Positions 1 through 8,849 of a stretch of 64,000 nucleotides of DNA are shown here, piece by piece. Source of the DNA: Pseudoduganella albidiflava (GTDB lineage Bacteria; Pseudomonadota; Gammaproteobacteria; Burkholderiales; Burkholderiaceae_D); contig NZ_CP036401.1 in assembly GCF_004322755.1 (NCBI RefSeq), positions 3,782,001-3,846,000 on the forward strand, read 5' to 3'. Both the position numbers and the translations under genes were made by a program. Position 1 is the first letter of the stretch; every line of letters begins with the position of its first letter. The notes beneath the pieces were generated by a model that was not told the origin of the DNA, did no database searches, and worked only from the letters and a program-made list of their open reading frames with translations.

Positions 1-2104
1 GCACGTTTGAAACGGCCACGCGCAGCTGGTATTGCGGGTTGAACTTCCACAGTGCATAGACGTCGAGGTCGCGCCGCACGCTCTGGTAGCCGGTCTGGTT
101 GACGTCGATGCGCACCGGCCCGCCATCGCGGAAGGCGAAGCTGGCGCCCGTGGTCAGCTTGCCGTCGCGCGAGCGGTAGTCGGCGCCGAACGTGGCCGAC
201 AGCGGCGTCTGCTGGTCGAGGCGGTTGTCCGGCCCCGGCACGACGTCCACCCGCGACCAGTTGCGCGCCACGCTGGCACGCAGGTCGACGCCGGGCGCGT
301 CGTCGAGCACGGCGGCCAGCGGGAACTTGGCCTCCAGCTCGATGCTGCGCGTGACGGCGTTGCCGTCGTTGACGGGCGTGGCGATCCACCGGCCGTTTTC
401 CAGGAACAGGCCCTGCCGCGTGTAGCCGCTGATGCGCCGCATCGATGCGGCCGCCGACAGCAGCGCGTTGTCGCCCCAGTAGTGCTCGTACGACGCATCG
501 ATGCCGGATGCCAGCTCCGGCTGCAAGTCCGGATTGCCCCGGCGGTCCGGTTCGGTCTGGCTATTGTTGGTGGACGTGAACCGGCGTGGCACCAGGTTGT
601 TCGGGCTCGGCGCCTTGTAGGTGCGGGTCAGCGCCAGGCGCACCTGGTCGCGGCTGTCCGGCAGCTTGTACAGGGTTTGCGCAAGCGGACTCCACACGCT
701 GTTGGTCTGGCTGACCGTGTCGAAACTGTCGCCTTCGCTGGTGGTCTCGATGCCTTCCCAGCGCAGGCCGGCATAGACCGACCAGCGCGGCGTGAGGTTC
801 CATTCATCCTGCGCGTACAGCGCCAGCCGCGTCACTTTCGCCTCATAGCCCTCGTCCGAATCGACCGGGACATAGCCCGGCAGGTCGGCTTCGTCCTCGT
901 TGCGGGTATCGTCGCGCAGCGTCACGCCGGCATCCCAGCCCATCGACAGCGCGTGATCTTCCAGCCATGGCGCCGAATACTTGCCCTGCGTGGAAAAGCC
1001 CCGTTCGGTCGTCTCGCTGAGCACGGTCGCATCGCGCCCCAGTGCGGCGGCGCGATAGTCGAGCTCGTGCCACTCCCCTTCCGAGCGCATGCCGCTGATG
1101 CCGGCCTTGGCATCGAGCTTGCCGCCCTCGCCCAGCCGCTTCACCCAGTTCAGGTCGGTTCGGGCAAACAGGCTGCGGTTGAAGTTGTACATGTCGCGCA
1201 CGTCGAAACGGGGTGGCGTGCCCAGCTCGGTCTCAATTTCCTGGTAGCCGTGGTAGCGGTTGCGGTTGAAGTTGACGAAGGTCTGCGAGGTCAGTGTGTC
1301 GCCGCCGCCCAGCGCCCAGTTGAGCCGCGGGGCCAGGTTCAGGCCTTCCCAGCGGCCGCCATCCTGCTGGCGGGTATGGCGCACCATGCGCAACTGGCCG
1401 GCCGGATCGACCTGGGTCTCCTCCACCGGCGACAAGCGATCATAGGTGCCGCGCCAGAAGTTGCCGCTCAGCGAATAGGACAGCGCGCCATCCCTGTCGG
1501 ACACTTGCAGGCTGCCGCTCGGGCTGTTCTGGTCCGCGCTTTTCGCCGCGCTGAGCTTGAGCTCGCGCTGGGCCGTCTTGACCGCCCGCTTCAGCACGAT
1601 ATTGATGGTGCCGGCGATCGACTGGGTGGAAAACTCGGCGCTGGCGGCGCGCACGATCTCGATCCGCTCGATCACGTCCGGCGACAGCGTGTCGATCGAA
1701 AACCCGGCCGGCGCCCGTTCGCCATTGAGCAGGATCTGCGTATAGCCGCTGCCCAGGCCGCGCATGCGGATATCGCCGCCGCCCCGGCCGGAACCGCCGA
1801 CCGTCACGCCGGGAATGCGCTTGAAGACATCGGTAATGGCCGTATCGCCATAGCGCTTGATCTCTTCATCGGATACCACGACCTTGCTCGCGGTATCGTC
1901 GCGGCGCGGATCGTAAGCCGCCGCGGATCCCTTGATTTCCACTTTCTGCATGGGTTCTTCCGGCTTGGCCGCTTCGCCTTGCGTGCGCTGTTCGGCGGCC
2001 TCCGGCAAGGTCTGGAGACGATCGGCGAAAGCGGGAAATGAAGCCAGGATGGCCGCCGTCAGCGCAGCGAGCCTGAATGGGAGAAGAGAACGGGACGAAC
2101 GCAT
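1..2104 (-). CDS. TonB-dependent outer-membrane receptor (C-terminus beyond window)
   Basis: The reading frame opens at an ATG at 2104 and stays open to the left edge, so about 700 residues are visible and the last beta-strands are missing. A signal peptide (about residues 1-27, ending SFPAFA) is followed by a TonB-box-like MQKVEIKG segment and a plug domain at about residues 60-170 with the typical KRIPGVTV, IRMRGLGSGYTQILLNGE and VIERIEIVRAASAEF signatures. The rest alternates short polar and aromatic strands as expected for a 22-strand barrel. Such receptors import siderophores, cobalamin or carbohydrates across the outer membrane using TonB-ExbBD energy. No substrate-specific partner gene lies to its right, so the ligand is unknown. 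It is transcribed divergently from psd. Confidence 0.9.
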   Translation of the reverse strand, partial: MRSSRSLLPFRLAALTAAILASFPAFADRLQTLPEAAEQRTQGEAAKPEEPMQKVEIKGSAAAYDPRRDDTASKVVVSDEEIKRYGDTAITDVFKRIPGVTVGGSGRGGGDIRMRGLGSGYTQILLNGERAPAGFSIDTLSPDVIERIEIVRAASAEFSTQSIAGTINIVLKRAVKTAQRELKLSAAKSADQNSPSGSLQVSDRDGALSYSLSGNFWRGTYDRLSPVEETQVDPAGQLRMVRHTRQQDGGRWEGLNLAPRLNWALGGGDTLTSQTFVNFNRNRYHGYQEIETELGTPPRFDVRDMYNFNRSLFARTDLNWVKRLGEGGKLDAKAGISGMRSEGEWHELDYRAAALGRDATVLSETTERGFSTQGKYSAPWLEDHALSMGWDAGVTLRDDTRNEDEADLPGYVPVDSDEGYEAKVTRLALYAQDEWNLTPRWSVYAGLRWEGIETTSEGDSFDTVSQTNSVWSPLAQTLYKLPDSRDQVRLALTRTYKAPSPNNLVPRRFTSTNNSQTEPDRRGNPDLQPELASGIDASYEHYWGDNALLSAAASMRRISGYTRQGLFLENGRWIATPVNDGNAVTRSIELEAKFPLAAVLDDAPGVDLRASVARNWSRVDVVPGPDNRLDQQTPLSATFGADYRSRDGKLTTGASFAFRDGGPVRIDVNQTGYQSVRRDLDVYALWKFNPQYQLRVAVSNV

Positions 2105-2308
2105 GGGAAAACGTTTTAGTAGAGGTAAATGAACGGATGAATGAACGAGAAAGGATCATAAGCGCGCTTTGGTAGCGCTATTTTGCCGGAGTTTCCATCG
2201 TACGGGTTACCCTGGAAGAAATATTTCCGAACCATTCCCGCGCCATTGCCCGGGCATGCGCGGCTATAATGCGCGCTGATCCCATCCGCATTCCAGGAAA
2301 TCGATATC

Positions 2309-3157
2309 GTGTCCGACCGCCTCGCCGTTCTCCCGCAATACCTGCTCCCGAAAGGGGCATTGACCAATTTCGCCGGCCGCGTGGCCGGTGCGAAAGGCGG
2401 CGCGATGACGACGCGGCTGATTCGGTGGTTCGTCGGTAAATACGATGTGAATATGGCCGAAGCGGAAAACTCCGATATCGCCAGCTATCACAGCTTCAAT
2501 GAATTCTTTACGCGCGCTTTGAAGCCGGGTGTGCGGCCGATCGCGGACGCGCCATTCGTGTGCCCCGTCGACGGCCGCATCAGCCAGTTCGGCGCGATCG
2601 AGGACGACCAGATCTTCCAGGCCAAGGGCCACAGTTTCACCACCACGGCGCTGGTGGGCGGCGACCGCGCGCTGGCCGACCTGTTCCAGCACGGCAGCTT
2701 CGCCAACCTGTACCTGTCGCCGCGCGATTACCACCGCATCCACATGCCGTGCGACGGCAAGCTGACGCGCATGATCTACATCCCGGGCAGCCTGTTCTCC
2801 GTGAACCCCACCACCGCGCGCGGCATCCCCGGCCTGTTCGCCCGCAACGAGCGCGTGGTCTGCGTGTTCGACACGGCGCACGGCCCGTTCGTGATGACAC
2901 TGGTGGGCGCGACGATCGTCGGCAGCATGGCCACCGTGTGGCATGGCGTCGTCAATCCGCCGCGCCAGGCGGAGATCCGCGAATGGACCTACCTGGACCA
3001 GCACATCCTGCTGAGGAAAGGCGCGGAACTGGGCCGCTTCCTGCTCGGCTCCACTGTCGTCATGCTGTTCCCCAAGGACACCCTGGCCTTCAACCCCGCC
3101 TGGCAACCGGCCGGCGCCGTGCGGCTGGGCGAACCGATGGCCACCCTGCCCACCTGA
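2309..3157 (+). CDS. psd: Phosphatidylserine decarboxylase proenzyme
   Basis: Inner-membrane enzyme that decarboxylates phosphatidylserine to phosphatidylethanolamine. The 282-residue protein carries the LGST self-cleavage site at residues 246-249, where Ser248 becomes the pyruvoyl cofactor of the alpha chain. Asp88 (PVDGR) and His144 (YHRIHMP) complete the Asp-His-Ser relay used for autoprocessing. Length matches the proteobacterial type I enzyme. The start is GTG at 2309, with an AGGAAA ribosome-binding sequence about ten bases upstream; no ATG precedes it in frame. It stands alone and is divergent from the TonB receptor gene. Confidence 0.96.
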   Translation: MSDRLAVLPQYLLPKGALTNFAGRVAGAKGGAMTTRLIRWFVGKYDVNMAEAENSDIASYHSFNEFFTRALKPGVRPIADAPFVCPVDGRISQFGAIEDDQIFQAKGHSFTTTALVGGDRALADLFQHGSFANLYLSPRDYHRIHMPCDGKLTRMIYIPGSLFSVNPTTARGIPGLFARNERVVCVFDTAHGPFVMTLVGATIVGSMATVWHGVVNPPRQAEIREWTYLDQHILLRKGAELGRFLLGSTVVMLFPKDTLAFNPAWQPAGAVRLGEPMATLPT

Positions 3158-3189
3158 CCTTTGCGGCCGCTTCCCGGCGGCCCACCCTC

Positions 3190-3268
3190 CCTGGAACATT
3201 TCCCGAAAACGGTGGCAGGCTCCATTTTCTTGGAAATGTTTCTGCAAAAACGGTGACAGGCTTCAATG
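3190..3268 (+). repeat. Dispersed intergenic repeat, type A (two units)
   Basis: Two tandem degenerate units of the form GGAA(A)CATTTCC...AAAACGGTGRCAGGCTYC. The same GGTGACAGGC core with neighbouring GAAA/TTTCC segments recurs at 3400-3497, 32186-32260, 32450-32475 and 42967-43070. The 3158-3490 gap contains only such repeats and no credible gene. Confidence 0.7.
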
Positions 3269-3284
3269 CCGTGAAGGCAAGCGT

Positions 3285-3383
3285 TACCTGACACATTGAA
3301 AGCGCATGCATTCACCCCAACGGCGAAGGGCCGGGGTCAGACACGCCGGGTCTGACCCCGGAATTTGCCATTGGGGTCGGCTT
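3285..3383 (+). repeat. Dispersed intergenic repeat, type B
   Basis: Element with a conserved left flank (ACATTGAAAGCGCATGCATTC), CACCCCAAC, then a hairpin (arms 3333-3344 and 3348-3359, one mismatch, 3-nt loop) built on GGGGTCAGAC/GTCTGACCCC, and a TTGGGGTCGG end. Close copies lie at 10929-11003 and, inverted and interrupted, at 32270-32440. Confidence 0.75.
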
Positions 3384-3399
3384 AACGTAACAGCATTAT

Positions 3400-3497
3400 T
3401 GACAGGCTCCGGTTTTTTCGGAGAGCGGTGACAGGCGGCAGCATCGGCAGGCCGTCCAGTCGTGAAACGTTTCCTGGAAAATGGTGCCTGTCACCGG
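3400..3497 (+). repeat. Dispersed intergenic repeat, type A, touching the LysR gene end
   Basis: Contains GACAGGCTCCGG, GGTGACAGGC and, inverted, GGTGCCTGTCACCGGTTTT with an adjacent GAAACGTTTCC segment. Its right edge (3491-3497) supplies the last codons and stop of the neighbouring leftward LysR gene. Confidence 0.7.
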
Positions 3498-4387
3498 TTT
3501 TCGTAGTGCGCTTCCAGCATGTCCAGGAAGGCACGGGTCTTGGCGGGCATCAGCCGGCGGCCGGGAAACACGGCGTAGCCGGTCACGGCCGGGAAAGCCC
3601 ACTCGGGCAATACCTTCACCAGCGCGCCGGCGGCCACCAGTGGCGCGGCATAGCGGTCGGTACAGCTGGCGATGCCGGCGCCGGCCGCGGCCAGCCGGGC
3701 CAGCAATTCCGGCGAGTTGCCGGTCATGCGCACCGGCACTTCCCGCTCCCACTGCGCCTTGCCTCGCAACAGCCGCCACAGCGCCATGCCGGAAGCGGTG
3801 CGCGACAGCCCCAGCAAGTCGTGCCGGAACAATTCGTCCGGATGCGAGGGCAAGCCGCGCAGCACCGTGTACGACGGCGACGCGTACAGCGACCAGGTGC
3901 TGAGCACCACGGGCCGGGCGGCCAGCGTGGCATCGTCCGGCAGCGCGCCCATGCGCACGGCGAGATCGAAGCCTTCGGCCACCAGGTCGACGCGCCGGGG
4001 CGACAGGTCGAACTGCAGCGAAATCGCCGGGTACTTCGCCATGAACGCCGGCAGCAGGCTGCCCATCGCTTCATTGGCGAAGTCGGCCGGCATCGACACT
4101 TTCAGCAAGCCGTTCGGCGCGCCCTGCCGGTGCTGCGCCAGCGCGCCCGCCGCAGCCGTTTCTTCCGCAACCTTGCGCGCATGCTCGAGCAGGCTCGTGC
4201 CGAATTCGGTCAGCACGAGCCGGCGCGTGGTGCGCTGGAGCAGGCGTTCGCCCAGGCGCGCTTCCAGCAGTGACAGCCGCCGCGACACGGTCGATTTCGG
4301 CAAGCCGGTCCGCTCGGCCGCCTGGCTGAAGCTGCCCGTTTCGACGATGCGCGCGAACAGCAGCAGGTCGCCCGGATCAATGTCCAT
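3491..4387 (-). CDS. LysR-family transcriptional regulator
   Basis: A 298-residue LysR regulator. The N-terminal winged helix-turn-helix (about residues 5-65, FSQAAERTGLPKSTVSRRLSLLE) binds DNA and the remainder is a periplasmic-binding-protein-like effector domain. It is divergent from azoR, 123 bp away, the usual arrangement for a LysR protein controlling its neighbour, so it probably regulates azoR and the pirin gene. The last residues (ENR and the TGA stop) are encoded inside the type A dispersed repeat, so the C-terminus may have been remodelled by the repeat. Inducer unknown. Confidence 0.9.
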   Translation of the reverse strand: MDIDPGDLLLFARIVETGSFSQAAERTGLPKSTVSRRLSLLEARLGERLLQRTTRRLVLTEFGTSLLEHARKVAEETAAAGALAQHRQGAPNGLLKVSMPADFANEAMGSLLPAFMAKYPAISLQFDLSPRRVDLVAEGFDLAVRMGALPDDATLAARPVVLSTWSLYASPSYTVLRGLPSHPDELFRHDLLGLSRTASGMALWRLLRGKAQWEREVPVRMTGNSPELLARLAAAGAGIASCTDRYAAPLVAAGALVKVLPEWAFPAVTGYAVFPGRRLMPAKTRAFLDMLEAHYENR

Positions 4388-4406
4388 GGTTGTCGATCAT
4401 GATTGT

Positions 4407-4418
4407 TCCACTGGTGGA
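4407..4418. promoter_or_regulatory. Candidate LysR binding site between divergent lysR and azoR
   Basis: TCCAC-TG-GTGGA inverted repeat, 20 bp upstream of the LysR start and about 95 bp upstream of azoR. Position and dyad fit a LysR recognition site; the assignment is inference. Confidence 0.35.
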
Positions 4419-4510
4419 TGAATGTTATCCATTTTACCGGCTTTATCGCCACGAATGGAACGCGTAAAGTTCACCCATCGCAGCAATCAACCCAATAAAA
4501 GGAGCACACG

Positions 4511-5107
4511 ATGAACATCCTGCAAATCAATTCCAGCGCCCGCAGCAACGGTTCCGAATCCACCCGCCTGGCCGACGCGATCGTCGCCCGGCTGGCGGCC
4601 GAAGGCAACGCCGACATCGTGCGCCGCGACCTGGCCGCCGACCCGCACCCGGTGCTGGATGAAGCCGCGCTGCAGGCGCTGTTTACGCCGGCCGACCAGC
4701 GTACGCCGGCACAAGCGGCCCGCGTGGCGCTGGACGACGCGCTGATCGCCCAGGCACAGGCGGCCGACGTGATCGTGATCGGCGCGCCGATGTACAACTT
4801 CGGCATCACCGTGCAACTGAAAAGCTGGTTCGACGCCATCGCCCGCGCCGGCGTGACGTTCAAGTATGGCCCCACTGGCCCGGTCGGCCTGTTGACGGGC
4901 AAGAAGGTGTACGTGGCGGTGACGCGCGGCGGCCTGCACAAGGATGCGCCGTCGGATACCCAGCTGCCGCACCTGAAGACCTTCCTGGCGTTCGTGGGAT
5001 TGACCGATGTACAGTTCGTGTTTTCGGAAGGCCACGGCCTCGGTGCCGACGCCGTGGCGCGGGCCCGCGCCGACGCGGAAGACCAGATCAACGCCGTGCT
5101 TGCCTGA
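4511..5107 (+). CDS. azoR: FMN-dependent NADH-azoreductase
   Basis: Flavodoxin-fold enzyme (198 residues, usual length) that reduces azo bonds and quinones with NADH and FMN. Visible family signatures are the N-terminal phosphate-binding INSSARSNGSES (residues 6-17), the GAPMYNFGI flavin loop near residue 92, and VTRGGL near 137. An AAAAGGAG ribosome-binding site lies just upstream of the ATG. It is followed 37 bp later by a pirin gene in the same direction and preceded by a divergent LysR gene. AzoR-pirin pairs under a LysR regulator are common in proteobacteria and are tied to quinone and electrophile stress, so the three genes probably form one detoxification unit. Confidence 0.93.
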   Translation: MNILQINSSARSNGSESTRLADAIVARLAAEGNADIVRRDLAADPHPVLDEAALQALFTPADQRTPAQAARVALDDALIAQAQAADVIVIGAPMYNFGITVQLKSWFDAIARAGVTFKYGPTGPVGLLTGKKVYVAVTRGGLHKDAPSDTQLPHLKTFLAFVGLTDVQFVFSEGHGLGADAVARARADAEDQINAVLA

Positions 5108-5144
5108 GATGGGCGAGAACAGGCAAGAGAACAAGGAGAACACC

Positions 5145-6029
5145 ATGAGCAGGATCGCAGACACCGTCAGCCGTCCACGCAGCGTAGAGCGCGTGATCCA
5201 GGGCCAGGCTGTCATGGATGGCGCCGGCGTGAAGATCAACCGCGTGCTGACGCAGCCGCTGCAGCGCCGCCTGGACCCGTTCCTGATGCTGGACAATTTC
5301 GGCTCGGAAGAAGCCAGCGACTACCTCGCAGGCTTCCCCGACCACCCGCACCGCGGCTTCGAGACGGTGACGTACATGCTGGAAGGCCGCATGCGCCACC
5401 GCGACAGCGCCGGCAACGAAGGCTTGCTGGAGAATGGCGGCGTGCAGTGGATGACGGCGGGCCGCGGCGTGATCCACTCCGAGATGCCGGAGCAGGAAGA
5501 AGGCTTGATGGAAGGCTTTCAGCTGTGGCTGAACCTGCCCGCGAAGGACAAGCTGATGCAGCCCTGGTACCGGGACTTCAAGGCGGCCGAGATCCCCGCG
5601 TTCACGACGCCGGAAGGCGCCACGGTGCGCGTGATCGCCGGCAGCAGCCACGGCGTGACCGGTGCCGTGACGCGCGACGTGACGGAACCGCTGTACCTGG
5701 ATGTCGAACTGCCGGCGGGCACCACGTTCAGCCAGCGGCTGCCGGCAGGCCACAATGCCTTCCTGTACCCGTACCGCGGCAGCGTGACGGTGGCCGGCAA
5801 GGCGGTGGCGGAACGCAGCATGGCGATCCTGGCGAACGATGCGGAGGCGGACGGTGTGGCGATCTCGGCGGAAGGCAAGGCACGCTTCATCCTGATCGCC
5901 GGCCGGCCGTTGAACGAGCCCATCGCCCAGTACGGACCGTTCGTGATGAACACGCAGCAGGAGATCCACCAGGCGGTGCAGGACTTTCGCGCCGGCCTGC
6001 TGGGCGAGGAAGCGCACGGCGCCCGCTGA
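5145..6029 (+). CDS. Pirin-family protein (quercetinase-like cupin)
   Basis: Bicupin protein of 294 residues. The first cupin has the pirin metal ligands His67 and His69 (HPHRGFE), His111 and Glu113 (GVIHSEM). A C-terminal pirin domain follows (about residues 175-280). Some bacterial pirins open flavonols such as quercetin, others act as redox-sensing partner proteins; which applies here cannot be seen. The frame is open further upstream, but an AAGGAG sequence eight bases before the ATG at 5145 and the family length decide this start. Likely co-transcribed with azoR. Confidence 0.92.
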   Translation: MSRIADTVSRPRSVERVIQGQAVMDGAGVKINRVLTQPLQRRLDPFLMLDNFGSEEASDYLAGFPDHPHRGFETVTYMLEGRMRHRDSAGNEGLLENGGVQWMTAGRGVIHSEMPEQEEGLMEGFQLWLNLPAKDKLMQPWYRDFKAAEIPAFTTPEGATVRVIAGSSHGVTGAVTRDVTEPLYLDVELPAGTTFSQRLPAGHNAFLYPYRGSVTVAGKAVAERSMAILANDAEADGVAISAEGKARFILIAGRPLNEPIAQYGPFVMNTQQEIHQAVQDFRAGLLGEEAHGAR

Positions 6030-6103
6030 ACCATCGATTCATCAGCGCGACGGCTCAGCGGCTCGGCAACCCGGCGGCTCGGCGCACTACTGGCTCGACC
6101 GCT

Positions 6104-6140
6104 CGGCGGCTCGGCGGCTCATCGAGCCACCGAGCCGCCG
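6104..6140 (+). terminator. Strong GC hairpin after the pirin gene
   Basis: Arms 6104-6120 and 6124-6140 pair over 17 bp with one mismatch and a 3-nt loop. It ends a stretch of degenerate CGGCTCGGC repeats starting near 6050. No U-tract follows, so it may be a 3' stabilising hairpin rather than a factor-independent terminator. Confidence 0.45.
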
Positions 6141-6181
6141 GCCGCTGCCCCATGGCACCGCCGTCGCGCTAGAATGCCGGC

Positions 6182-6646
6182 ATGACCACGCTGATCGACC
6201 TGTTCAAACGGCTGAGCCGGGCCCTCGGGCTCGACACGGCCGATTCCTTCCCGCCCGGCCACGTCCACGCGCGCACGCGCTGGAACGCGGCCTATTTCGA
6301 CATTGCTTCCGACGTCAAGCCCGACGACATCGAGCGCCGCATCTGCGAGGCCATCGCCAATACGCCGCTGGTGTTCGCCCACATCACCAATCCCACGCCG
6401 CGCATGCAGCGCGCGCTGTTTGGCGTACTGGAACAGCGGCTGCGGCTGCGCCACGAACGCGAGGCGGCGCAACTTGCCGCCCTGCTGATCCAGGCCTACC
6501 GCAGCCCTCATATCGTGGAAGCGATGCCGGGCCTGAAGGCCGCGATCGCCGCCACGGTGCACGATGAGGCACCGGCGCGCATCCGCGCCGTGCTGGAATT
6601 CATGGCGCAGCGCGATGCGCCGTTCGACGTGATCGACATGCACTGA
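6182..6646 (+). CDS. Hypothetical protein, 154 aa
   Basis: Soluble, mainly helical protein with no signal peptide or membrane segment and no motif I recognise. The middle (about residues 55-125) is rich in Arg, Glu and Ala and looks like amphipathic helices; the protein ends DVIDMH. GC-rich third positions match its neighbours, which supports it as real coding sequence. It sits between the pirin hairpin and a convergent acyltransferase gene, so it is likely monocistronic. Function unknown. Confidence 0.7.
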   Translation: MTTLIDLFKRLSRALGLDTADSFPPGHVHARTRWNAAYFDIASDVKPDDIERRICEAIANTPLVFAHITNPTPRMQRALFGVLEQRLRLRHEREAAQLAALLIQAYRSPHIVEAMPGLKAAIAATVHDEAPARIRAVLEFMAQRDAPFDVIDMH

Positions 6647-6660
6647 GGATCGCGCAGTCT

Positions 6661-7797
6661 TCATGCCGATGCGCCGGCCGGCAGCGATTTCCGGGCCGCC
6701 GCCGGCACGTACTTTTCACGCAGCAGCATGAATGGTGTTTCCACCAACTTGTACAGCAGCCAGCCGGCGGCCAGGCTGGCCACCGCCAGGATCGCGATGC
6801 CGGCCGGTCCGCCCGGGTCGATGCCCGCCGGGCGCAAGGCCTTGGCCAGCACCACGCACAACTGCTTGTGCGTCAGGTAGATCGCATACGACCACACGGC
6901 CACGCTGCCGGCGCCCGGCACGGATACCCGCGCCAGCAGCGAGGCGGGGCTCAGCGCCGCCAGCACCAGCAAGGCAAAGCCCAGCGCCAGCAGCGGATAG
7001 CTGAACACGGTGACCGCATGGCCGAAGTGATCGTCCAGGAACAGTTTCATGGCCAGCGCCGTGACCAGGATGCCGGCCGCCAGCGTCCAGTTTCCGAATG
7101 ACGTGATGCGTGCCCACAGTGGCGCATGGCATTGCCGGATCATCGCCAGCGCCACGCCGGCCAGCAACTCGTCGAAGCGGCACAGCGTGGCGTAGTACAC
7201 CTCTGTATAGAACGCGCTGTTGCCCCACTGCGGCGGCCGCGCCGCCTGCCAGCCCATCTCGCGGAACAGCATGCCCGCCACTACGCCGCACGCCAGCGCG
7301 AACCAGCCCAGCGCCACCGCGCCCCGGCAGCGGGCAATCAGCAGCGCCACCACCGGCAGCACGAAATAAAACTGCTCTTCCACGCACAGCGACCAGGAAT
7401 GCGAGAACCGTGTACCCGGCACCAGGCCGAGATTGAGCGTGAACGTCAGGTATTCCCACCACGGCGCGTGGCGGGTGCCATCGATGAAGGGTGGCCAGAA
7501 CGCATACAGCGCCAGCACCACGTAGTAGTTCGGCAGCGTGCGCAGCAGGCGGCGCGCGGCGAAATGGGCCATCGAGAAGTGGCCGGCGCGCAGTCCGGCC
7601 AGGATCTGGTTGCCGATCAGGTAGCCGGACAGTGCGAAGAACAGGTCCACGCCCGTCCAGCCGATCTTGCTGGCGACGCCGAACGTGGGCTCGTCCGTCA
7701 CGAAGCTCATGTAGTGATTGGCGAACACGAGCACGATCGCGAGGGCGCGCAGCGTGTCCAGGCCGGGCTGGCGGGTGGAGGATTGCATGGCCGGCAT
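6661..7797 (-). CDS. OafA/YrhL-type acyltransferase (acyltransferase 3 family)
   Basis: Polytopic inner-membrane protein of 378 residues with about ten hydrophobic segments. The family N-terminal signature LDTLRALAIVLVFANHY holds the conserved His28, and the GVDLFFALSGYLI and SWSLCVEEQFYF motifs (the latter with the family Glu) follow. These enzymes move acetyl or other short acyl groups across the membrane onto O-antigen, exopolysaccharide or peptidoglycan. No glycan synthesis genes are adjacent, so the acceptor is unknown. A second in-frame ATG three codons in is equally possible as start. Convergent with the 154-residue hypothetical gene. Confidence 0.9.
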   Translation of the reverse strand: MPAMQSSTRQPGLDTLRALAIVLVFANHYMSFVTDEPTFGVASKIGWTGVDLFFALSGYLIGNQILAGLRAGHFSMAHFAARRLLRTLPNYYVVLALYAFWPPFIDGTRHAPWWEYLTFTLNLGLVPGTRFSHSWSLCVEEQFYFVLPVVALLIARCRGAVALGWFALACGVVAGMLFREMGWQAARPPQWGNSAFYTEVYYATLCRFDELLAGVALAMIRQCHAPLWARITSFGNWTLAAGILVTALAMKLFLDDHFGHAVTVFSYPLLALGFALLVLAALSPASLLARVSVPGAGSVAVWSYAIYLTHKQLCVVLAKALRPAGIDPGGPAGIAILAVASLAAGWLLYKLVETPFMLLREKYVPAAARKSLPAGASA

Positions 7798-7858
7798 TGT
7801 ACTGCCGTGCCCGTGCCAGCGCTAAAATGGCGGCCACCAACATTTCCCAGGGACCGGC

Positions 7859-8812
7859 ATGGACCGCACACTGCATTTCCGATCGCTTCACTACGCGGGC
7901 CAGGGCCCCGGCCCCCGGCTGGTCGTCACCGGCGCCGTGCACGGCAATGAAACGGCCGGCACGCGCGGCATCGAGCGGGTGCTGGCGCAGCTCGACAGTG
8001 GCGAGCTGGCCATCGTCAACGGCAGCGTCACCTTCGTGCCGGTCGTCAATCCCCTCGCCTATGCGCGGGGCCAGCGGGCCGGCGATCGCAACCTGAACCG
8101 CAACCTGTTCCCCAAGGCCGCCCCCCGGGATTTCGAGGACCGCGTGGCCAACTGGCTGTGCCCGCTGCTGGCGGCGCACGACGTGCTGCTGGACCTGCAT
8201 TCCTTCCTGTCGCCGGGCGAACCGTTCGTGATGGTGGGCCCGCGCGACAACGATGGCCCGCTGGAACCGTTCCGCCGCGAACAGGAAGAACGGGCGCTGG
8301 CGCGGGTGCTGGGCGTGCGGCGCTTCGTCGATGGCTGGCTGCGCACCTATGGCGCGGGCGTGCAGCGGCGCCTGCGCGACGATAGCCAGCTGGAGACGGT
8401 GCTGCGCTACGGCGTCGGCACGACCGAGTTCATGCGCACCACGGGCGGCTATGCGCTGACGCTCGAATGCGGCCAGCACGACGACCCGCAGGCGCCGGAC
8501 GTGGCATACCGCGCCATCCTGAACACGCTGGCGCACCTGGGCCTGGTCGATGCGCCGCGGCCCGAACCGATTCCGCGCGAGCAAATGGAATTGCTGTCGA
8601 TGAGCGAGGTGCACGACAAGCGCGACGACGGCGATACGTTCAGCCGGCCATGGACCAGTTTCGACCGCGTGCGCCAGGGCGAGGAAATTGGCCGCCGGGC
8701 CGATGGGACGCCGGTGCTGGCCGCAGCCGATGCGGTGATGCTGTTCCCGGACAGCGCCGCCGGGGCCGGCAGCGAATGGTATTACCTGGCGCGGGAAAAC
8801 AGCGATTTCTGA
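7859..8812 (+). CDS. Succinylglutamate desuccinylase/aspartoacylase family zinc hydrolase
   Basis: M14-like zinc carboxypeptidase-fold protein of 317 residues. The zinc ligands are visible: His28 and Glu31 in VHGNETAG and His114 in LDLHSF. The RNLNRNLF segment (about residues 78-84) is the substrate-carboxylate loop of AstE and aspartoacylase relatives. Members hydrolyse N-acyl amino acids or related amides. No arginine-succinyltransferase (ast) genes are present, so this is probably not AstE itself; the substrate is unknown. AGGGA precedes the ATG. Confidence 0.87.
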   Translation: MDRTLHFRSLHYAGQGPGPRLVVTGAVHGNETAGTRGIERVLAQLDSGELAIVNGSVTFVPVVNPLAYARGQRAGDRNLNRNLFPKAAPRDFEDRVANWLCPLLAAHDVLLDLHSFLSPGEPFVMVGPRDNDGPLEPFRREQEERALARVLGVRRFVDGWLRTYGAGVQRRLRDDSQLETVLRYGVGTTEFMRTTGGYALTLECGQHDDPQAPDVAYRAILNTLAHLGLVDAPRPEPIPREQMELLSMSEVHDKRDDGDTFSRPWTSFDRVRQGEEIGRRADGTPVLAAADAVMLFPDSAAGAGSEWYYLARENSDF

Positions 8813-8849
8813 TGGCGCTGTTCCGCCGGACCGGCCGGCGCCCCCTCTC

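Noticed and set aside
32..2041. 669-residue plus-strand open frame
   Set aside because: Antisense of the TonB-dependent receptor, which has signal peptide, plug and barrel features.
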